A stretch of 64,000 nt of DNA from Chloracidobacterium sp. N (GCF_018304765.1 NZ_CP072642.1:417501-481500); one strand, 5' to 3'. Counted from the stretch's first letter, positions 50,398 to 60,500 are shown. Numbers and translations are program-made. Notes: generated from the letters alone by a model not told the origin.

Positions 50398-51243
50398 CTA
50401 GGGCTGCGATGGTTTTTCGGGTTGACTTGATAGCAATGCCTGCACCCGTGCCAGTTCCGCCTCCAGCGCCGCCGCCCGCGCTTCAGCCGCTTCCGCGCGT
50501 CTCCGTTCAGCTTCGGCCTCGGCCCGGGCACGTTCTGCCTCCGCTTGGGCGCGTTCGGCTTCCGCCTGCGCAGCTTCCGCTGCCGTCGGAATCAACCGCC
50601 CCTCGGCATCGTACAGCCGCAACCACCGACTCCGCGCCCCGTGATACTCGCCTTCCCACTCCCCCACCCACGCCCCAAACACCCGACTCCACAACCACCC
50701 ACGCTCATCCGCCGCCAGCGCCTCGTACCCATCACGCCCCAGCACCCACCCCAGCAACTCCGGCTCTCCACCCTGTGTCGGGTCCGGCCCGTAGCAAAAA
50801 TACTCCCGCGTCCGAAACACCCGCTCGTACAGCGCCTTCTTCGCCCCCAAATCCACTCCCCGCGTCGAGGGCGACAGCAACTCCACAATCACGTCCGGCA
50901 ACCGCCCGCCTTCCCGCCACGCCACCCAGCACGGTCGCACGTACGACCCGTCCACGTCCTTCACCACGAAAAAGTCCGGCCCCTTGTAGTCCTGCCGCTG
51001 CACCTGCTGAAGGCTGTAATAGACAAACATATTGCCCCCGGCATAAAAGTCCGTCCGCCCGCGCCAAAGCTGGTGAACGCAGTCATCGAGCAGGTTGATT
51101 TGCAGCCGATGCCAGAGATTCTCCAAGGGTATCCCGTCCTCACAGGGCAGTTCCCGGGTGAAGTCTTCCGTGAAGTCCAACGCCTGCCCCACGGCTTCCA
51201 CAGGTCCAGCTTCCACAGATACGGCTTCCACGGGTGATGTCAT
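50398..51243 (-). CDS. Uma2 family endonuclease-like protein, tandem copy C
   Basis: The 281-residue copy has the same core as its neighbours (MTSPVEAVSVEAGPVEAV at the start, DFFVVKDVDGSYVRP, PDVIVELLSPSTRG). The tail is shorter than copy D: AAQAEAERAQAEAERARAE, then a RRRAEAAEARAAALEAELA segment and VQALLSSQPEKPSQP. The ATG at 51243 is preceded by GGGAGGGACAACCA. The 67-70-bp gaps between copies are also conserved, so whole gene-plus-leader units were duplicated. Confidence 0.9.
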   Translation of the reverse strand: MTSPVEAVSVEAGPVEAVGQALDFTEDFTRELPCEDGIPLENLWHRLQINLLDDCVHQLWRGRTDFYAGGNMFVYYSLQQVQRQDYKGPDFFVVKDVDGSYVRPCWVAWREGGRLPDVIVELLSPSTRGVDLGAKKALYERVFRTREYFCYGPDPTQGGEPELLGWVLGRDGYEALAADERGWLWSRVFGAWVGEWEGEYHGARSRWLRLYDAEGRLIPTAAEAAQAEAERAQAEAERARAEAEAERRRAEAAEARAAALEAELARVQALLSSQPEKPSQP

Positions 51244-51310
51244 TGGTTGTCCCTCCCGCCTGATGTCAGCGATGCAGCCACCGGGTGATTGTTCCAGCCT
51301 GAAATCCACG

Positions 51311-52093
51311 CTAGGGCTGCGATGGTTTTTCGGGTTGGTTCGACAACAGCGCCTGCACCCGTGCCAGTTCCGCCTCCAGCGCCGCTGCCCGCGCTTCAGC
51401 CGCTTCCGCACGTCTCCGTTCGGCTTCGGATTCCGTCGGAATCAACCGTCCCTCGGCATCGTACAGCCGCAGCCACCGACTCCGCGCCCCGTGATACTCG
51501 CCTTCCCACTCCCCCACCCACGCCCCAAACACCCGACTCCACAACCACCCACGCTCATCCGCCGCCAGCGCCTCGTACCCATCACGCCCCAGCACCCACC
51601 CCAGCAACTCCGGCTCTCCACCCTGTGTCGGGTCCGGCCCGTAGCAAAAATACTCCCGCGTCCGAAACACCTGCTCGTACAACGCCTTCTTCGCCCCCAA
51701 ATCCACTCCCCGCGTCGAGGGCGACAGCAACTCCACAATCACGTCCGGCAACCGCCCGCCTTCCCGCCACGCCACCCAGCACGGTCGCACGTACGACCCG
51801 TTCACGTCCTTCACCACGAAAAAGTCCGGCCCCTTGTAGTCCTGCCGCTGCACCTGCTGAAGGCTGTAATAGACAAACATATTGCCCCCGGCATAAAAGT
51901 CCGTCCGCCCGCGCCAAAGCTGGTGAACGCAGTCGTCAAGCAGGTTGATTTGCAGCCGATGCCAGAGATTCTCCAAGGGTATCCCGTCCTCACAGGGCAG
52001 TTCCCGGGTGAAGTCTTCCGTGAAGTCCAACGCCTGCCCCACGGCTTCCACAGGTCCAGCTTCCACAGATACGGCTTCCACGGGTGATGTCAT
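51311..52093 (-). CDS. Uma2 family endonuclease-like protein, tandem copy B (shortest tail)
   Basis: The 260-residue copy shares the core and the last 35 residues with copies A and C but has the shortest tail (ESEAERRRAEAAEARAA). One core difference (Gln for Arg in YEQVF) is visible. It shows that the nuclease core is kept while the coiled-coil stem can be nearly eliminated. The RBS and gap match copy C. Confidence 0.9.
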   Translation of the reverse strand: MTSPVEAVSVEAGPVEAVGQALDFTEDFTRELPCEDGIPLENLWHRLQINLLDDCVHQLWRGRTDFYAGGNMFVYYSLQQVQRQDYKGPDFFVVKDVNGSYVRPCWVAWREGGRLPDVIVELLSPSTRGVDLGAKKALYEQVFRTREYFCYGPDPTQGGEPELLGWVLGRDGYEALAADERGWLWSRVFGAWVGEWEGEYHGARSRWLRLYDAEGRLIPTESEAERRRAEAAEARAAALEAELARVQALLSNQPEKPSQP

Positions 52094-52160
52094 TGGTTGT
52101 CCCTCCCGCCTGATGTCAGCGATGCAGCCACCGGGTGATTGTTCCAGCCTGAAATCCACG

Positions 52161-52985
52161 CTAGGGCTGCGATGGTTTTTCGGGTTGGTTCGACAACAGC
52201 GCCTGCACCCGTGCCAGTTCCGCCTCCAGCGCCGCCGCCCGCGCCTCGGCCGCTTCCGCGCGTCTCCGTTCAGCTTCCGTCTCAGCTTGGGCGGCTTCGG
52301 CGCGTTTTCGTTCGGCTTCAGCTTCCGTTGGAATCAACCGCCCCTCGGCATCATACAGCCGCAGCCACCGACTCCGCGCCCCGTGATACTCGCCTTCCCA
52401 CTCCCCCACCCACGCCCCAAACACCCGACTCCACAACCACCCACGCTCATCCGCCGCCAGCGCCTCGTACCCATCACGCCCCAGCACCCACCCCAGCAAC
52501 TCCGGCTCTCCACCCTGTGTCGGGTCCGGCCCGTAGCAAAAATACTCCCGCGTCCGAAACACCCGCTCGTACAGCGCCTTCTTCGCCCCCAAATCCACTC
52601 CCCGCGTCGAGGGCGACAGCAACTCCACAATCACGTCCGGCAACCGCCCGCCTTCCCGCCACGCCACCCAGCACGGTCGCACGTACGACCCGTCCACGTC
52701 CTTCACCACGAAAAAGTCCGGCCCCTTGTAGTCCTGCCGCTGCACCTGCTGAAGGCTGTAATAGACAAACATATTGCCCCCGGCATAAAAGTCCGTCCGC
52801 CCGCGCCAAAGCTGGTGAACGCAGTCATCGAGCAGGTTGATTTGCAGCCGATGCCAGAGATTCTCCAAGGGTATCCCGTCCTCACAGGGCAGTTCCCGGG
52901 TGAAGTCTTCCGTGAAGTCCAACGCCTGCCCCACGGCTTCCACAGGTCCAGCTTCCACAGATACGGCTTCCACCGGTGATGTCAT
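52161..52985 (-). CDS. Uma2 family endonuclease-like protein, tandem copy A (first in transcription)
   Basis: The 274-residue first copy has the same core as the others and a tail of two related units (EAERKRAEAAQAETEAERRR) before the shared C-terminal block. Unlike B-D its leader is unique: GGGGGAGGGTAGGTT directly precedes the ATG, and the leader can form two alternative hairpins. It follows hemE on the same strand by 119 bases. Uma2 proteins are expanded in cyanobacteria and some other phyla and their biological role is not settled. Confidence 0.9.
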   Translation of the reverse strand: MTSPVEAVSVEAGPVEAVGQALDFTEDFTRELPCEDGIPLENLWHRLQINLLDDCVHQLWRGRTDFYAGGNMFVYYSLQQVQRQDYKGPDFFVVKDVDGSYVRPCWVAWREGGRLPDVIVELLSPSTRGVDLGAKKALYERVFRTREYFCYGPDPTQGGEPELLGWVLGRDGYEALAADERGWLWSRVFGAWVGEWEGEYHGARSRWLRLYDAEGRLIPTEAEAERKRAEAAQAETEAERRRAEAAEARAAALEAELARVQALLSNQPEKPSQP

Positions 52986-53044
52986 AACCTACCCTCCCCC
53001 ACGGCAACCCGGTCCGGCCGGGCAGAACCAGGTAGGTTGCCGTG
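52986..53044 (-). promoter_or_regulatory. Leader of the Uma2 array with two mutually exclusive hairpins
   Basis: Helix 1 pairs 53000-53009 with 53035-53044 (perfect 10 bp) and leaves the ribosome site free. Helix 2 pairs 52986-52993 (GGTAGGTT on the minus strand, directly before the ATG) with 53031-53038 (perfect 8 bp). The helices share bases 53035-53038, so only one can form. The arrangement is like a translational switch or attenuator at the first gene of the array; function is inferred only from the pairing. Confidence 0.55.
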
Positions 53045-53104
53045 TGATCCGTCAGAAACCGCCGGTGGTTGTGAGTGCACGGCTGCGGCAATTACAAGCG
53101 GGGC

Positions 53105-54133
53105 TTACAATCGTCCCTGAGCTGCGGCAATAAACGTCTGGGCGTTTTCCACCGGCGTTGGCGGCAGGATACCATGCCCCAGGTTCATGATATGACCCGG
53201 CGCATCCTTGGCTTTGGCACGGATGTCTTCGACGCCACGCAGGATACCCTCGCGCGGCCCAAGCAGGCGGCAGGGATCGAGATTCCCCTGCAGCGCGACC
53301 CGTCCCTGAGTACGCCGTACCGCCTCGGCCAGGTCAGTCCGCCAGTCAATGCTGAGCACCTCGGCGCCTGAAGCGGCCATGCCTTCGAGCAGGTGGGTGC
53401 TGCCGTTGACATAGAGGATACGCGGCACAGCCGACCCGACCTGCTCAAAGACCCGCTGAATGTAGGGCAGGGCAAAGGTGGCAAAATCTTCCGGCGACAG
53501 TTCGCCCGCCCACGAGTCAAAGAGTTGCAGGGCGTCAATTCCAGCTTCAATCTGGGCTTTCAGATAGAGTGCCTGCGTGTCGGCCAGCTTTTCCATAAGC
53601 CGGTGAAAGATGGCCGGCTCGCTGTACATCAGGCTCTTGATAATGTGGTAGTTCTTCGAGCTGCCGCCTTCGATCATGTAGGCCGCAAGCGTCCACGGCG
53701 CGCCGGCAAACCCAAGCAGCGGAACGGCATCGGCAATCTCGCGCTTGAGCGTCCGAATGATGTCATAGACAAACGGCATCGTTTCGACCGGGTCCGGGAC
53801 GCGCAGGGCTTCCACATCGGCGGCCGAGCGTACCGGATGCGGCATTTTGGGCCCGATTTTTTCCGTCAACTGCACCTCCAGCCCCATCGCCTCGACCGGA
53901 ATGAGGATGTCGGAAAACATGATGACGGCATCCACTCCCAGAATGCGGAGTGGTTGCAGGGAAACTTCGACGGCCAGATCAACTGCTTTGCACAGGGTCA
54001 GAAACGGCAGGTCCTTGCGTACGGCGCGGTACTCCGGCAGGTAGCGTCCGGCCTGGCGCATCATCCAGACGGGCGTACGTTCAACGGGCTGGCAGCGCGC
54101 AGCGCGAACCAACAGGTCATTTTTGAGAGGCAT
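53105..54133 (-). CDS. hemE: Uroporphyrinogen decarboxylase
   Basis: HemE removes four carboxyl groups from uroporphyrinogen III to give coproporphyrinogen III, on the shared path to heme and bacteriochlorophyll. The 342-residue protein has the N-terminal signature RTPVWMMRQAGRYLPEYR, IMFSDILIPVEAMG with the catalytic Asp, GFAGAPWTLAAYMIEGG, FDSWAGELSPEDF and LQGNLDPCRLLGP. Length is normal. The Uma2 array follows on the same strand. Confidence 0.97.
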   Translation of the reverse strand: MPLKNDLLVRAARCQPVERTPVWMMRQAGRYLPEYRAVRKDLPFLTLCKAVDLAVEVSLQPLRILGVDAVIMFSDILIPVEAMGLEVQLTEKIGPKMPHPVRSAADVEALRVPDPVETMPFVYDIIRTLKREIADAVPLLGFAGAPWTLAAYMIEGGSSKNYHIIKSLMYSEPAIFHRLMEKLADTQALYLKAQIEAGIDALQLFDSWAGELSPEDFATFALPYIQRVFEQVGSAVPRILYVNGSTHLLEGMAASGAEVLSIDWRTDLAEAVRRTQGRVALQGNLDPCRLLGPREGILRGVEDIRAKAKDAPGHIMNLGHGILPPTPVENAQTFIAAAQGRL

Positions 54134-54319
54134 GGGCGTGAGACTCGCAGGTGGCGAAAGAGTTGTCGCCGCGCAGGGGCGACCTTGAAGGCAATCTACA
54201 TTGCCCGTCCGACGAAAGTCATTGTCGAATTGGCCCGCCCAGGCATGCTACGAATAGGGTGCTGCGCCCGAAACCGGCCGCACTGCCGACGGAAGCCATC
54301 CCAAAGGACACCCAACACC

Positions 54320-54763
54320 ATGCCTGCGGTTGCCACCAACCACGCCAAAACCATTGAACTGATCTATCAACTCCTGTGCGACGACGTGCGGCTCGAAGTC
54401 GGCAACAAACTGAGCTTCATGGGGGTGTTCCAGGAAATTCACGTGCCGGAAGTACCCTTCGGTCTCCCACGCATAGCCGTCTGCAATCACTGGCGTGGCA
54501 CCGGGGATTATCTGGCCGAAGTGCGCATTCTCTATCCGGGACGCCAGCAGGCGCTGGCCGCTTCGACACCTTCCCAACTGTCTCTGCCGGCGGCCGGCGG
54601 GTTCAACACCAACATCACCTTTTTCTTCAACCTGCACTTCACGCGACCCGGCGATTACATTGTGCAGACCCTGCTCGATTCCAACCTCTTCTGTGAAGCC
54701 ATCCTGCCTGTGCGTTGTGCCAAGTCGCCAGACGATGGTTACGCCAATCCACTGCTCAACTAG
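54320..54763 (+). CDS. Small protein of unknown function (resembles DUF6941)
   Basis: The 147-residue protein has TIELIYQLLCDDVRLEVGNKL, FMGVFQEIHVPEVPF, and a beta-rich domain with NITFFFNLHFTRPGDYIVQTL. This arrangement is seen in a widespread small cytosolic family of unknown role, annotated as DUF6941; the assignment is from memory of the pattern. The ATG at 54320 is used; the frame extends further upstream only over sequence antisense to hemE. It is followed by hslV. Confidence 0.75.
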   Translation: MPAVATNHAKTIELIYQLLCDDVRLEVGNKLSFMGVFQEIHVPEVPFGLPRIAVCNHWRGTGDYLAEVRILYPGRQQALAASTPSQLSLPAAGGFNTNITFFFNLHFTRPGDYIVQTLLDSNLFCEAILPVRCAKSPDDGYANPLLN

Positions 54764-54895
54764 CCGCCCACGTCTGTCTTTGGCGCCACGCTCCGGCCGA
54801 AACCTGTGTCGCTGGCGTCCCGTTTGCACGCAGGGTTGGGCTGTGCTACAGACCGGGACGCACCTTGTAACGCCTTATTTTTCAGGGAACATCCC

Positions 54896-55462
54896 GTGAC
54901 CCGATCAACCAGCGCCTACTCCCCGACACGCCCCCGGATTCGCAGCACAACCGTGCTGGCCGTCCGGCGCGATGGGAAAGTCGTCATGGCGGCCGATGGG
55001 CAGGTGACCATGGGAGCCAACGTGGTCAAAGGCAACGCCCGCAAGATTCGTCGGCTGTACAATGACAAGATTCTGGCCGGATTTGCCGGCGCCACGGCCG
55101 ATGCGTTTTCACTCTTTACGCGCTTCGAGGCCAAACTCGACCAGTACCACGGCCAGCTCCAGCGGGCGGCCGTCGAGCTGGCCAAGGACTGGCGCACCGA
55201 CCGCATGCTGCGCCACCTGGAAGCCCTGCTCCTGGTGGCCGATGAGAAAGCCACCCTGCTGCTTTCCGGCACCGGCGACATCATCGAGCCGGATGCCGAC
55301 TGCATGGCCATTGGTTCAGGTGGGCCGTACGCGGAAGCGGCAGCGCGCGCCCTGCTGCGGCACACGGACTTTCCGGCCCGGCGGGTGGCCGAAGAAGCCA
55401 TGCAGATTGCCGCCCGGATATGCATCTACACCAACGACACGATTGTGTATGAAGAACTGTGA
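54896..55462 (+). CDS. hslV: ATP-dependent protease subunit HslV
   Basis: HslV is the proteasome-like peptidase core that works with the HslU ATPase. The 188-residue protein has the Thr nucleophile in [19 protein letters not shown] at Thr18, [56 protein letters not shown] and [10 protein letters not shown]. The 17-residue leader before the Thr would be removed by processing and is longer than usual. The start is a GTG at 54896 after AGGGA. hslU is not adjacent, contrary to the common hslVU pair. Confidence 0.95.
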   Translation: MTRSTSAYSPTRPRIRSTTVLAVRRDGKVVMAADGQVTMGANVVKGNARKIRRLYNDKILAGFAGATADAFSLFTRFEAKLDQYHGQLQRAAVELAKDWRTDRMLRHLEALLLVADEKATLLLSGTGDIIEPDADCMAIGSGGPYAEAAARALLRHTDFPARRVAEEAMQIAARICIYTNDTIVYEEL

Positions 55463-55495
55463 CCTGACCGCTTCGGCCGGGTAACGGGGCAAGCC

Positions 55496-56464
55496 ATGGC
55501 CCGCGAGCACGACTTCATCGAGCGCCGGCGCGCAAGCTGGCAACGGCTGGAAAGTCTCCTCTCCACAGTGCAGAAGGGCGGTCTGCATCGCCTGCAGCGG
55601 GAGGAAGTCCGGGAGTTCGGGCGGCTTTACCAGCGGGCGGCGGCCGATCTGGCCATTGCCCGGCAGGAAGTTCGTGATGCCCAGCTCGTCAACTATCTCA
55701 ATCACCTGGCCGTGCGGGCGCACGGGGCGATCTACCGCACCGAAAGCGGAAGCTGGCGCAAGCTCTGGCACTTTTACCGCTACGACGCACCGGCGCTCTT
55801 CCGCGCCTACCGGGGCTACGTGCTGGCGGCCTTTCTGGTCTTTGCCGGCTTTGCCCTCGGCGGCGGTCTGTTTGTGTGCTACGACGAAGCCTTTGCGTCC
55901 GTGATCGGGCTGTCCGGTGCGCTGGAGCAAATCAAACGCGGGCAGGACTGGACGGCGAATATCAACGGTGAAAACCAGCTTGTGGCTTCGCTCATTATGA
56001 CCAACAACCTGCAGGTGGCCCTGGGTGCGTTTGCCTTCGGCATCTTTGCCGGTCTGGGCACGTTCTACATTCTGGCGTTCAACGGTCTCCACATCGGCGG
56101 CATTCTGGCGCTGGCCGTGAAATACAGCTTTACGCCGCTGCTGGTCTTCGTCTGCGCCCATGGCGTTTTCGAGCTGATGGCCATTTTCATTGCCGGGGGA
56201 GCCGGTTTTCTGATGGGAGGCGCGCTGATTGCACCCGGCGACCGAACACGCGGCGAGGCGCTGCTGGAGCGCGGCATCGCCGCGATCAAGCTCCTTTCCC
56301 TGTGCTTTCCGCTGCTCGTCGTGGCCGGTCTCATCGAGGGCTTTCTCTCGCCGGCCAATGTGCCCGGCGTCTTCAAATTCTCGGTAGCCCTGCTTTGCGC
56401 GGCTTTCCTGGTCATCTATCTTGCTGTACCGGCATCGCGCCCGCTGTCCTCGGACGTGGCGTAA
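55496..56464 (+). CDS. SpoIIM-like (DUF95) integral membrane protein
   Basis: The 322-residue protein has a charged N-terminal helical region (about 1-105, with FGRLYQRAAADLAIAR) and then about six membrane segments, including LMTNN-type MTNNLQVALGAFAFGIFAGLG and HGVFELMAIFIAGGAGFLMG, the SpoIIM/DUF95 signature. Outside spore formers the role is unknown; a link to membrane remodelling or to RDD/MoxR loci is seen elsewhere. It follows hslV by 33 bases. Confidence 0.85.
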   Translation: MAREHDFIERRRASWQRLESLLSTVQKGGLHRLQREEVREFGRLYQRAAADLAIARQEVRDAQLVNYLNHLAVRAHGAIYRTESGSWRKLWHFYRYDAPALFRAYRGYVLAAFLVFAGFALGGGLFVCYDEAFASVIGLSGALEQIKRGQDWTANINGENQLVASLIMTNNLQVALGAFAFGIFAGLGTFYILAFNGLHIGGILALAVKYSFTPLLVFVCAHGVFELMAIFIAGGAGFLMGGALIAPGDRTRGEALLERGIAAIKLLSLCFPLLVVAGLIEGFLSPANVPGVFKFSVALLCAAFLVIYLAVPASRPLSSDVA

Positions 56465-56520
56465 GTGGCTCCCCCAAGTCGCGTGGGCTGGATTGAATTA
56501 TCCTGTGCAGGTTGAAAGCT

Positions 56521-56970
56521 ATGAAACCCATTCTCGAAGACATTGATGTTGAGCAGACGACGGCGCTGCTTTCTGAAATCATGGAGTGCGAACTGGCCGG
56601 CGTCGTGTGCTACACCCACTTTGCCCTCATGGTGACCGGGCCCAACCGGATTCCCATCGTAAACTTCTTCAAGCAGCAGGCGACAGAATCGCTGTCCCAC
56701 GCCCAGCAGGTGGGTGAAATCCTGACCGGACTGGAGGGGCATCCCAGCCTGCGGATTGCCGCCATCGAGGAAACCCACCGCCATAGCGTCCGCGACATTC
56801 TCGAAGAAAGCCTCGCGCACGAACGCCGCGCGCTGGACCTGTACAAAAAGCTCCTGGCGCTGGTGGCTGACCGGAGTGTGTACATCGAGGAATTTGCCCG
56901 GACGATGATTGGGCAGGAGGAGCTGCACTGCATCGAACTCAAGAAGATGCTGCGTGATTATGGTCAGTGA
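56521..56970 (+). CDS. Bacterioferritin-like ferritin family protein
   Basis: The 149-residue protein is a four-helix-bundle ferritin-like protein with ligand motifs [27 protein letters not shown] (E-x2-H type), [14 protein letters not shown] and [12 protein letters not shown]. These supply a di-iron centre. Its length is near that of bacterioferritins, but the heme-ligand Met is not evident. The ATG at 56521 is used, since an upstream TTG has weaker support. Confidence 0.82.
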   Translation: MKPILEDIDVEQTTALLSEIMECELAGVVCYTHFALMVTGPNRIPIVNFFKQQATESLSHAQQVGEILTGLEGHPSLRIAAIEETHRHSVRDILEESLAHERRALDLYKKLLALVADRSVYIEEFARTMIGQEELHCIELKKMLRDYGQ

Positions 56971-57520
56971 TGGCGATGGTGGCCAACCCTTCCGTTGTCT
57001 GACGGCGGCCGTGAACAGCCTGCACCACAAGTGCTATGACCTGTCTGACCTGGTGGCCCAGCGGTCCGAGTGGCGGCGACGTGGACAACGTGTCGTCTTC
57101 ACCAATGGCTGTTTTGACTTGCTGCATCCGGGTCACGTGACCTACCTGCATCAGGCGCGCGCGCTGGGTGACGTTCTCATCGTTGCCCTCAACAGCGACC
57201 GCTCCATTCGGGAACTCAAAGGTCCGGGGCGTCCCATTCTGACGGCCGCCGAACGCTGCCAGGTCATGGCGGCGCTCGCGGCTGTGGACGCCGTAACGGT
57301 TTTCGACGCGCCAACGCCGCTTTCCATCATCGAAGCACTGGCGCCGGATGTGCTTGTCAAGGGCGGCGACTGGCCCATTGAGCAGATTGTCGGCCGGGAA
57401 ATCGTCGAAGCCCACGGGGGCGCTGTGTACTCCCTGCCGTTCGTCCCTGGTGTTTCCACGACGGACCTCATTGACCGCATCCTTTCGCGTCAGGCCGCCC
57501 TGGTGCGGCCCCAACCGTGA
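56960..57520 (+). CDS. rfaE2: D-glycero-beta-D-manno-heptose 1-phosphate adenylyltransferase
   Basis: The enzyme forms ADP-heptose for lipopolysaccharide core synthesis. The 186-residue protein has the nucleotidyltransferase motif [50 protein letters not shown] and [14 protein letters not shown]. From the ATG at 56960 it overlaps the ferritin gene by 11 bases; a GTG at 57011 would give 169 residues, closer to the family. It is a stand-alone version of the HldE C-terminal domain. The stop overlaps the mfd start. Confidence 0.9.
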   Translation: MVSDGDGGQPFRCLTAAVNSLHHKCYDLSDLVAQRSEWRRRGQRVVFTNGCFDLLHPGHVTYLHQARALGDVLIVALNSDRSIRELKGPGRPILTAAERCQVMAALAAVDAVTVFDAPTPLSIIEALAPDVLVKGGDWPIEQIVGREIVEAHGGAVYSLPFVPGVSTTDLIDRILSRQAALVRPQP

Positions 57521-60500
57521 AGTCAACCGCTGCCGTGTCCACCGCGACGCCCCAACTCGTCTTGCCTGCGCCATTCAGCGACCTGGCGCGTACCCCTGAA
57601 GGCAGCGAACTCCTGCGTCAGCTTCGCCAGACACGACCGGTCAGTGTCGTCTCCGGGGTGACGGGAAGCGCCCGCGCGCTCATCCCGGCGCTGCTCCATG
57701 CCGTGACCGGGCAGCCGGTGGTGTTTGTTGTCCCGACGCCCCAGGATGGCGAGCTGCTCGAAGCCGATGTGCGCTACTTCGTCCGCCTCACGCAACGACT
57801 GGCCGCCGATTCCCCGGATGGGGTGCAGGTATTTCCGGTGGTGGAAGGCGGCCCCTACTGCGCCACGTCGCCGCATCCCGATGTCCTTGAAGCCCGCGCC
57901 CTATGTCTGAACCGGCTGCTGCAGGGCGAAAGCCGGGTCACGCTCGTTCCGGCGCGGGCGTTGGCGGAAAGACTCGCACCGCCACAGGCATTGACGGTGG
58001 GGCGGGTGACGCTTGAAGTCGGCGAAGAATATCCCCTCGATGACCTGCTCAAACTGTTGAGTGGGACCGGGTACGTGCGGCGCGAGCCGGTGATGGCCCC
58101 GGGCGAGTTCAGCCTGCGAGGGGGCATTCTGGACATTTACTCGCCGGCCCAGGACAACCCCGTACGGCTGGAGTTCTGGGGCGACACGCTGGAGTCCATC
58201 CGGGAGTTTGACATCGAAAGCCAGCGTTCCATTGCCCGCCGGACGAGTTGCCAGGTGCTTCCCCTGCGCGAGTTTGCGACCCTGCCGGAGGGGTTGCGCG
58301 CCTGGGCCGCCCGTGCCCGTGAGCACTGGGCCGAGGCACGCTTTGCCGACGAACTGCGCCCACGGCTGACACTGGCCGAGCGTGGGGAACTGTTCGACGG
58401 CTGGGAATCGCTCCTGCCGCTGGCGCATCCGCTGACCGGCAGCCTGTTTGACTACCTTGGCGCGGTGCGGTTCGTCATCGAGGAGCCGGCGGCTGTCGAG
58501 CGATCGCTGGAAAAGTATGCCCGGCAGCTCCACGACCAGTTCACGGCGGCCAACGACGCTGGTGAACTGGTGCTGGCGCCCGATTATTTCCTGCTCGATG
58601 CGGAGGCGCTGCGGACGGCACTGGCCAGGTATCCCCGGTGCGAACTGCGCGCGCTGGGCATCACGGCCGACCGCGTGGACGCCGGTTTCATGGGTGAGCT
58701 GACGCCCCGCGAACCTTCGGACAACGGCGCGGCGGCGGCCGGTGCGCCGTGGTTTCTTTTTCCGCCGCCGGAAGACGCCGCTGAACTGGCGCTCGCCACG
58801 CCGCCGATGCGCCGTTTCCACGGCCGGATGTCACAGCTCGTCACCGAACTGCGCGAACTGCGCCAGCGTGGGGTCACGACCCTCTTTGTCATGCCTTCGT
58901 CCGGGGTGGCCGAGCGGGTTCGCGACATGCTGCGCGAATATGACATCGCCGTTGGCTGTTATCCCGACCTGCTGACGCTCTGCCAGGCACTGGCTGAAAC
59001 CCAGCGCGCAAGCTGCTTTGTCACGGTGGGCAGCCTGCTCAACGGCTTCCGTTTTCCGGCCGCACAACTGGCCTTTGTCGTCGAGCGGGAGCTGTTTGAT
59101 GAAGCGCCGTCGGTTGAGGAAGTGCGGCTGACGCCGGCCGGCAGCCCCAAGCGCAAGGTCTCGGTGAGCAGCTTCCTCTCCGATTTCCGCGACCTCAAGG
59201 TGGGGGATTTCGTCGTCCACGTCAACCACGGCATCGGACGTTTTCTGGGCTTGCAGCAGGTGCAGGTGGACCATCGGACGCCGCCCTGCGAAGTCATGGT
59301 GCTCGAATACGCCGACCAGCAGCGGCTTTCCGTCCCGGTCGAGCGGCTCGATCTGGTGCAGAAGTTTTCCAGCGCGGAAACCAGCACGCCCCGGCTCGAC
59401 AGGCTGGGTGGCAATGCGTGGGCCAAGACCAAGGCGCGGGCCAAGCGCGCCATGCGCGACATGACCGAGGAGTTGCTCCGGCTCTACGCCGAGCGGCAAC
59501 TCGTGCAGGGCGCAGCCTGCGCCCCCGATACGCCGTGGCAGCAGGAATTCGAGGACGCCTTTCCCTACGAACTCACCCGCGACCAGGCCACCGCCCTGAC
59601 CGACATCAAGCGCGACCTCGAATCGCCCGTGCCCATGGACCGTCTGCTCTGTGGCGATGTGGGCTTCGGCAAAACTGAAGTCGCCATGCGGGCGGCTTTC
59701 AAGGTCGTGATGGAAAACCGGCAGGTGGCCGTCCTGTCGCCAACGACTGTCCTGGCCTTTCAGCACACCAAAACCTTCCGTGAGCGGTTTGCGTCTTTTC
59801 CGGTCACGATTGAAATGGTGTCGCGTTTTCGGACGGCCAAAGAGATTGCCGATGTGCTGGCGCGCACGGCGCGTGGCGAGGTGGACATCCTCATCGGCAC
59901 GCACCGGCTGCTCTCAAAGGATGTGACGTTCAAGCACCTGGGGCTGGTCATCATTGACGAAGAACAGCGGTTTGGCGTGGCGCACAAGGAAAAGCTCAAG
60001 CAGTTGCGGCGGAAGGTGGACGTGTTGACGCTTTCGGCCACGCCCATCCCGCGCACGCTCAATCTGGCGATTGCCGGGCTGCGTGATATGTCCGTCATCG
60101 AAACGCCGCCCCGCGACCGCCTGCCGATCCATACCGTCGTGGCGCAGTTTTCCGAAAATGTCGTCCGCAGCGCCATCGAGACCGAACTGGCGCGCGGCGG
60201 ACAGGTGTTTTTTGTCCACAACCGGGTCGAGAGCATTTTCACCATCGCCGAGCTGATTCAGCGTCTGGCGCCAGCGGCGCGGATTGGCGTCGGACACGGG
60301 CAGATGGGTGAAAAGGAACTCGAAGCCGTCATGATGCGCTTCGTCAATCACGAACTGGATGTGCTGGTTTCGACGACCATCATCGAAAACGGCATTGACA
60401 TCCCGCTGGCCAACACGATTGTCATCAACCACGCCGACCAGTATGGTCTGGCACAGCTCTATCAGTTGCGTGGCCGGGTCGGACGCTCCAACCGCCGGGC

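Noticed and set aside
49387-52979. Long plus-strand frames antisense to the Uma2 genes, up to 344 codons
   Set aside because: They mirror the GC-rich, repetitive coding sequence of the minus-strand Uma2 genes, recur identically in each copy and carry no recognisable motif.
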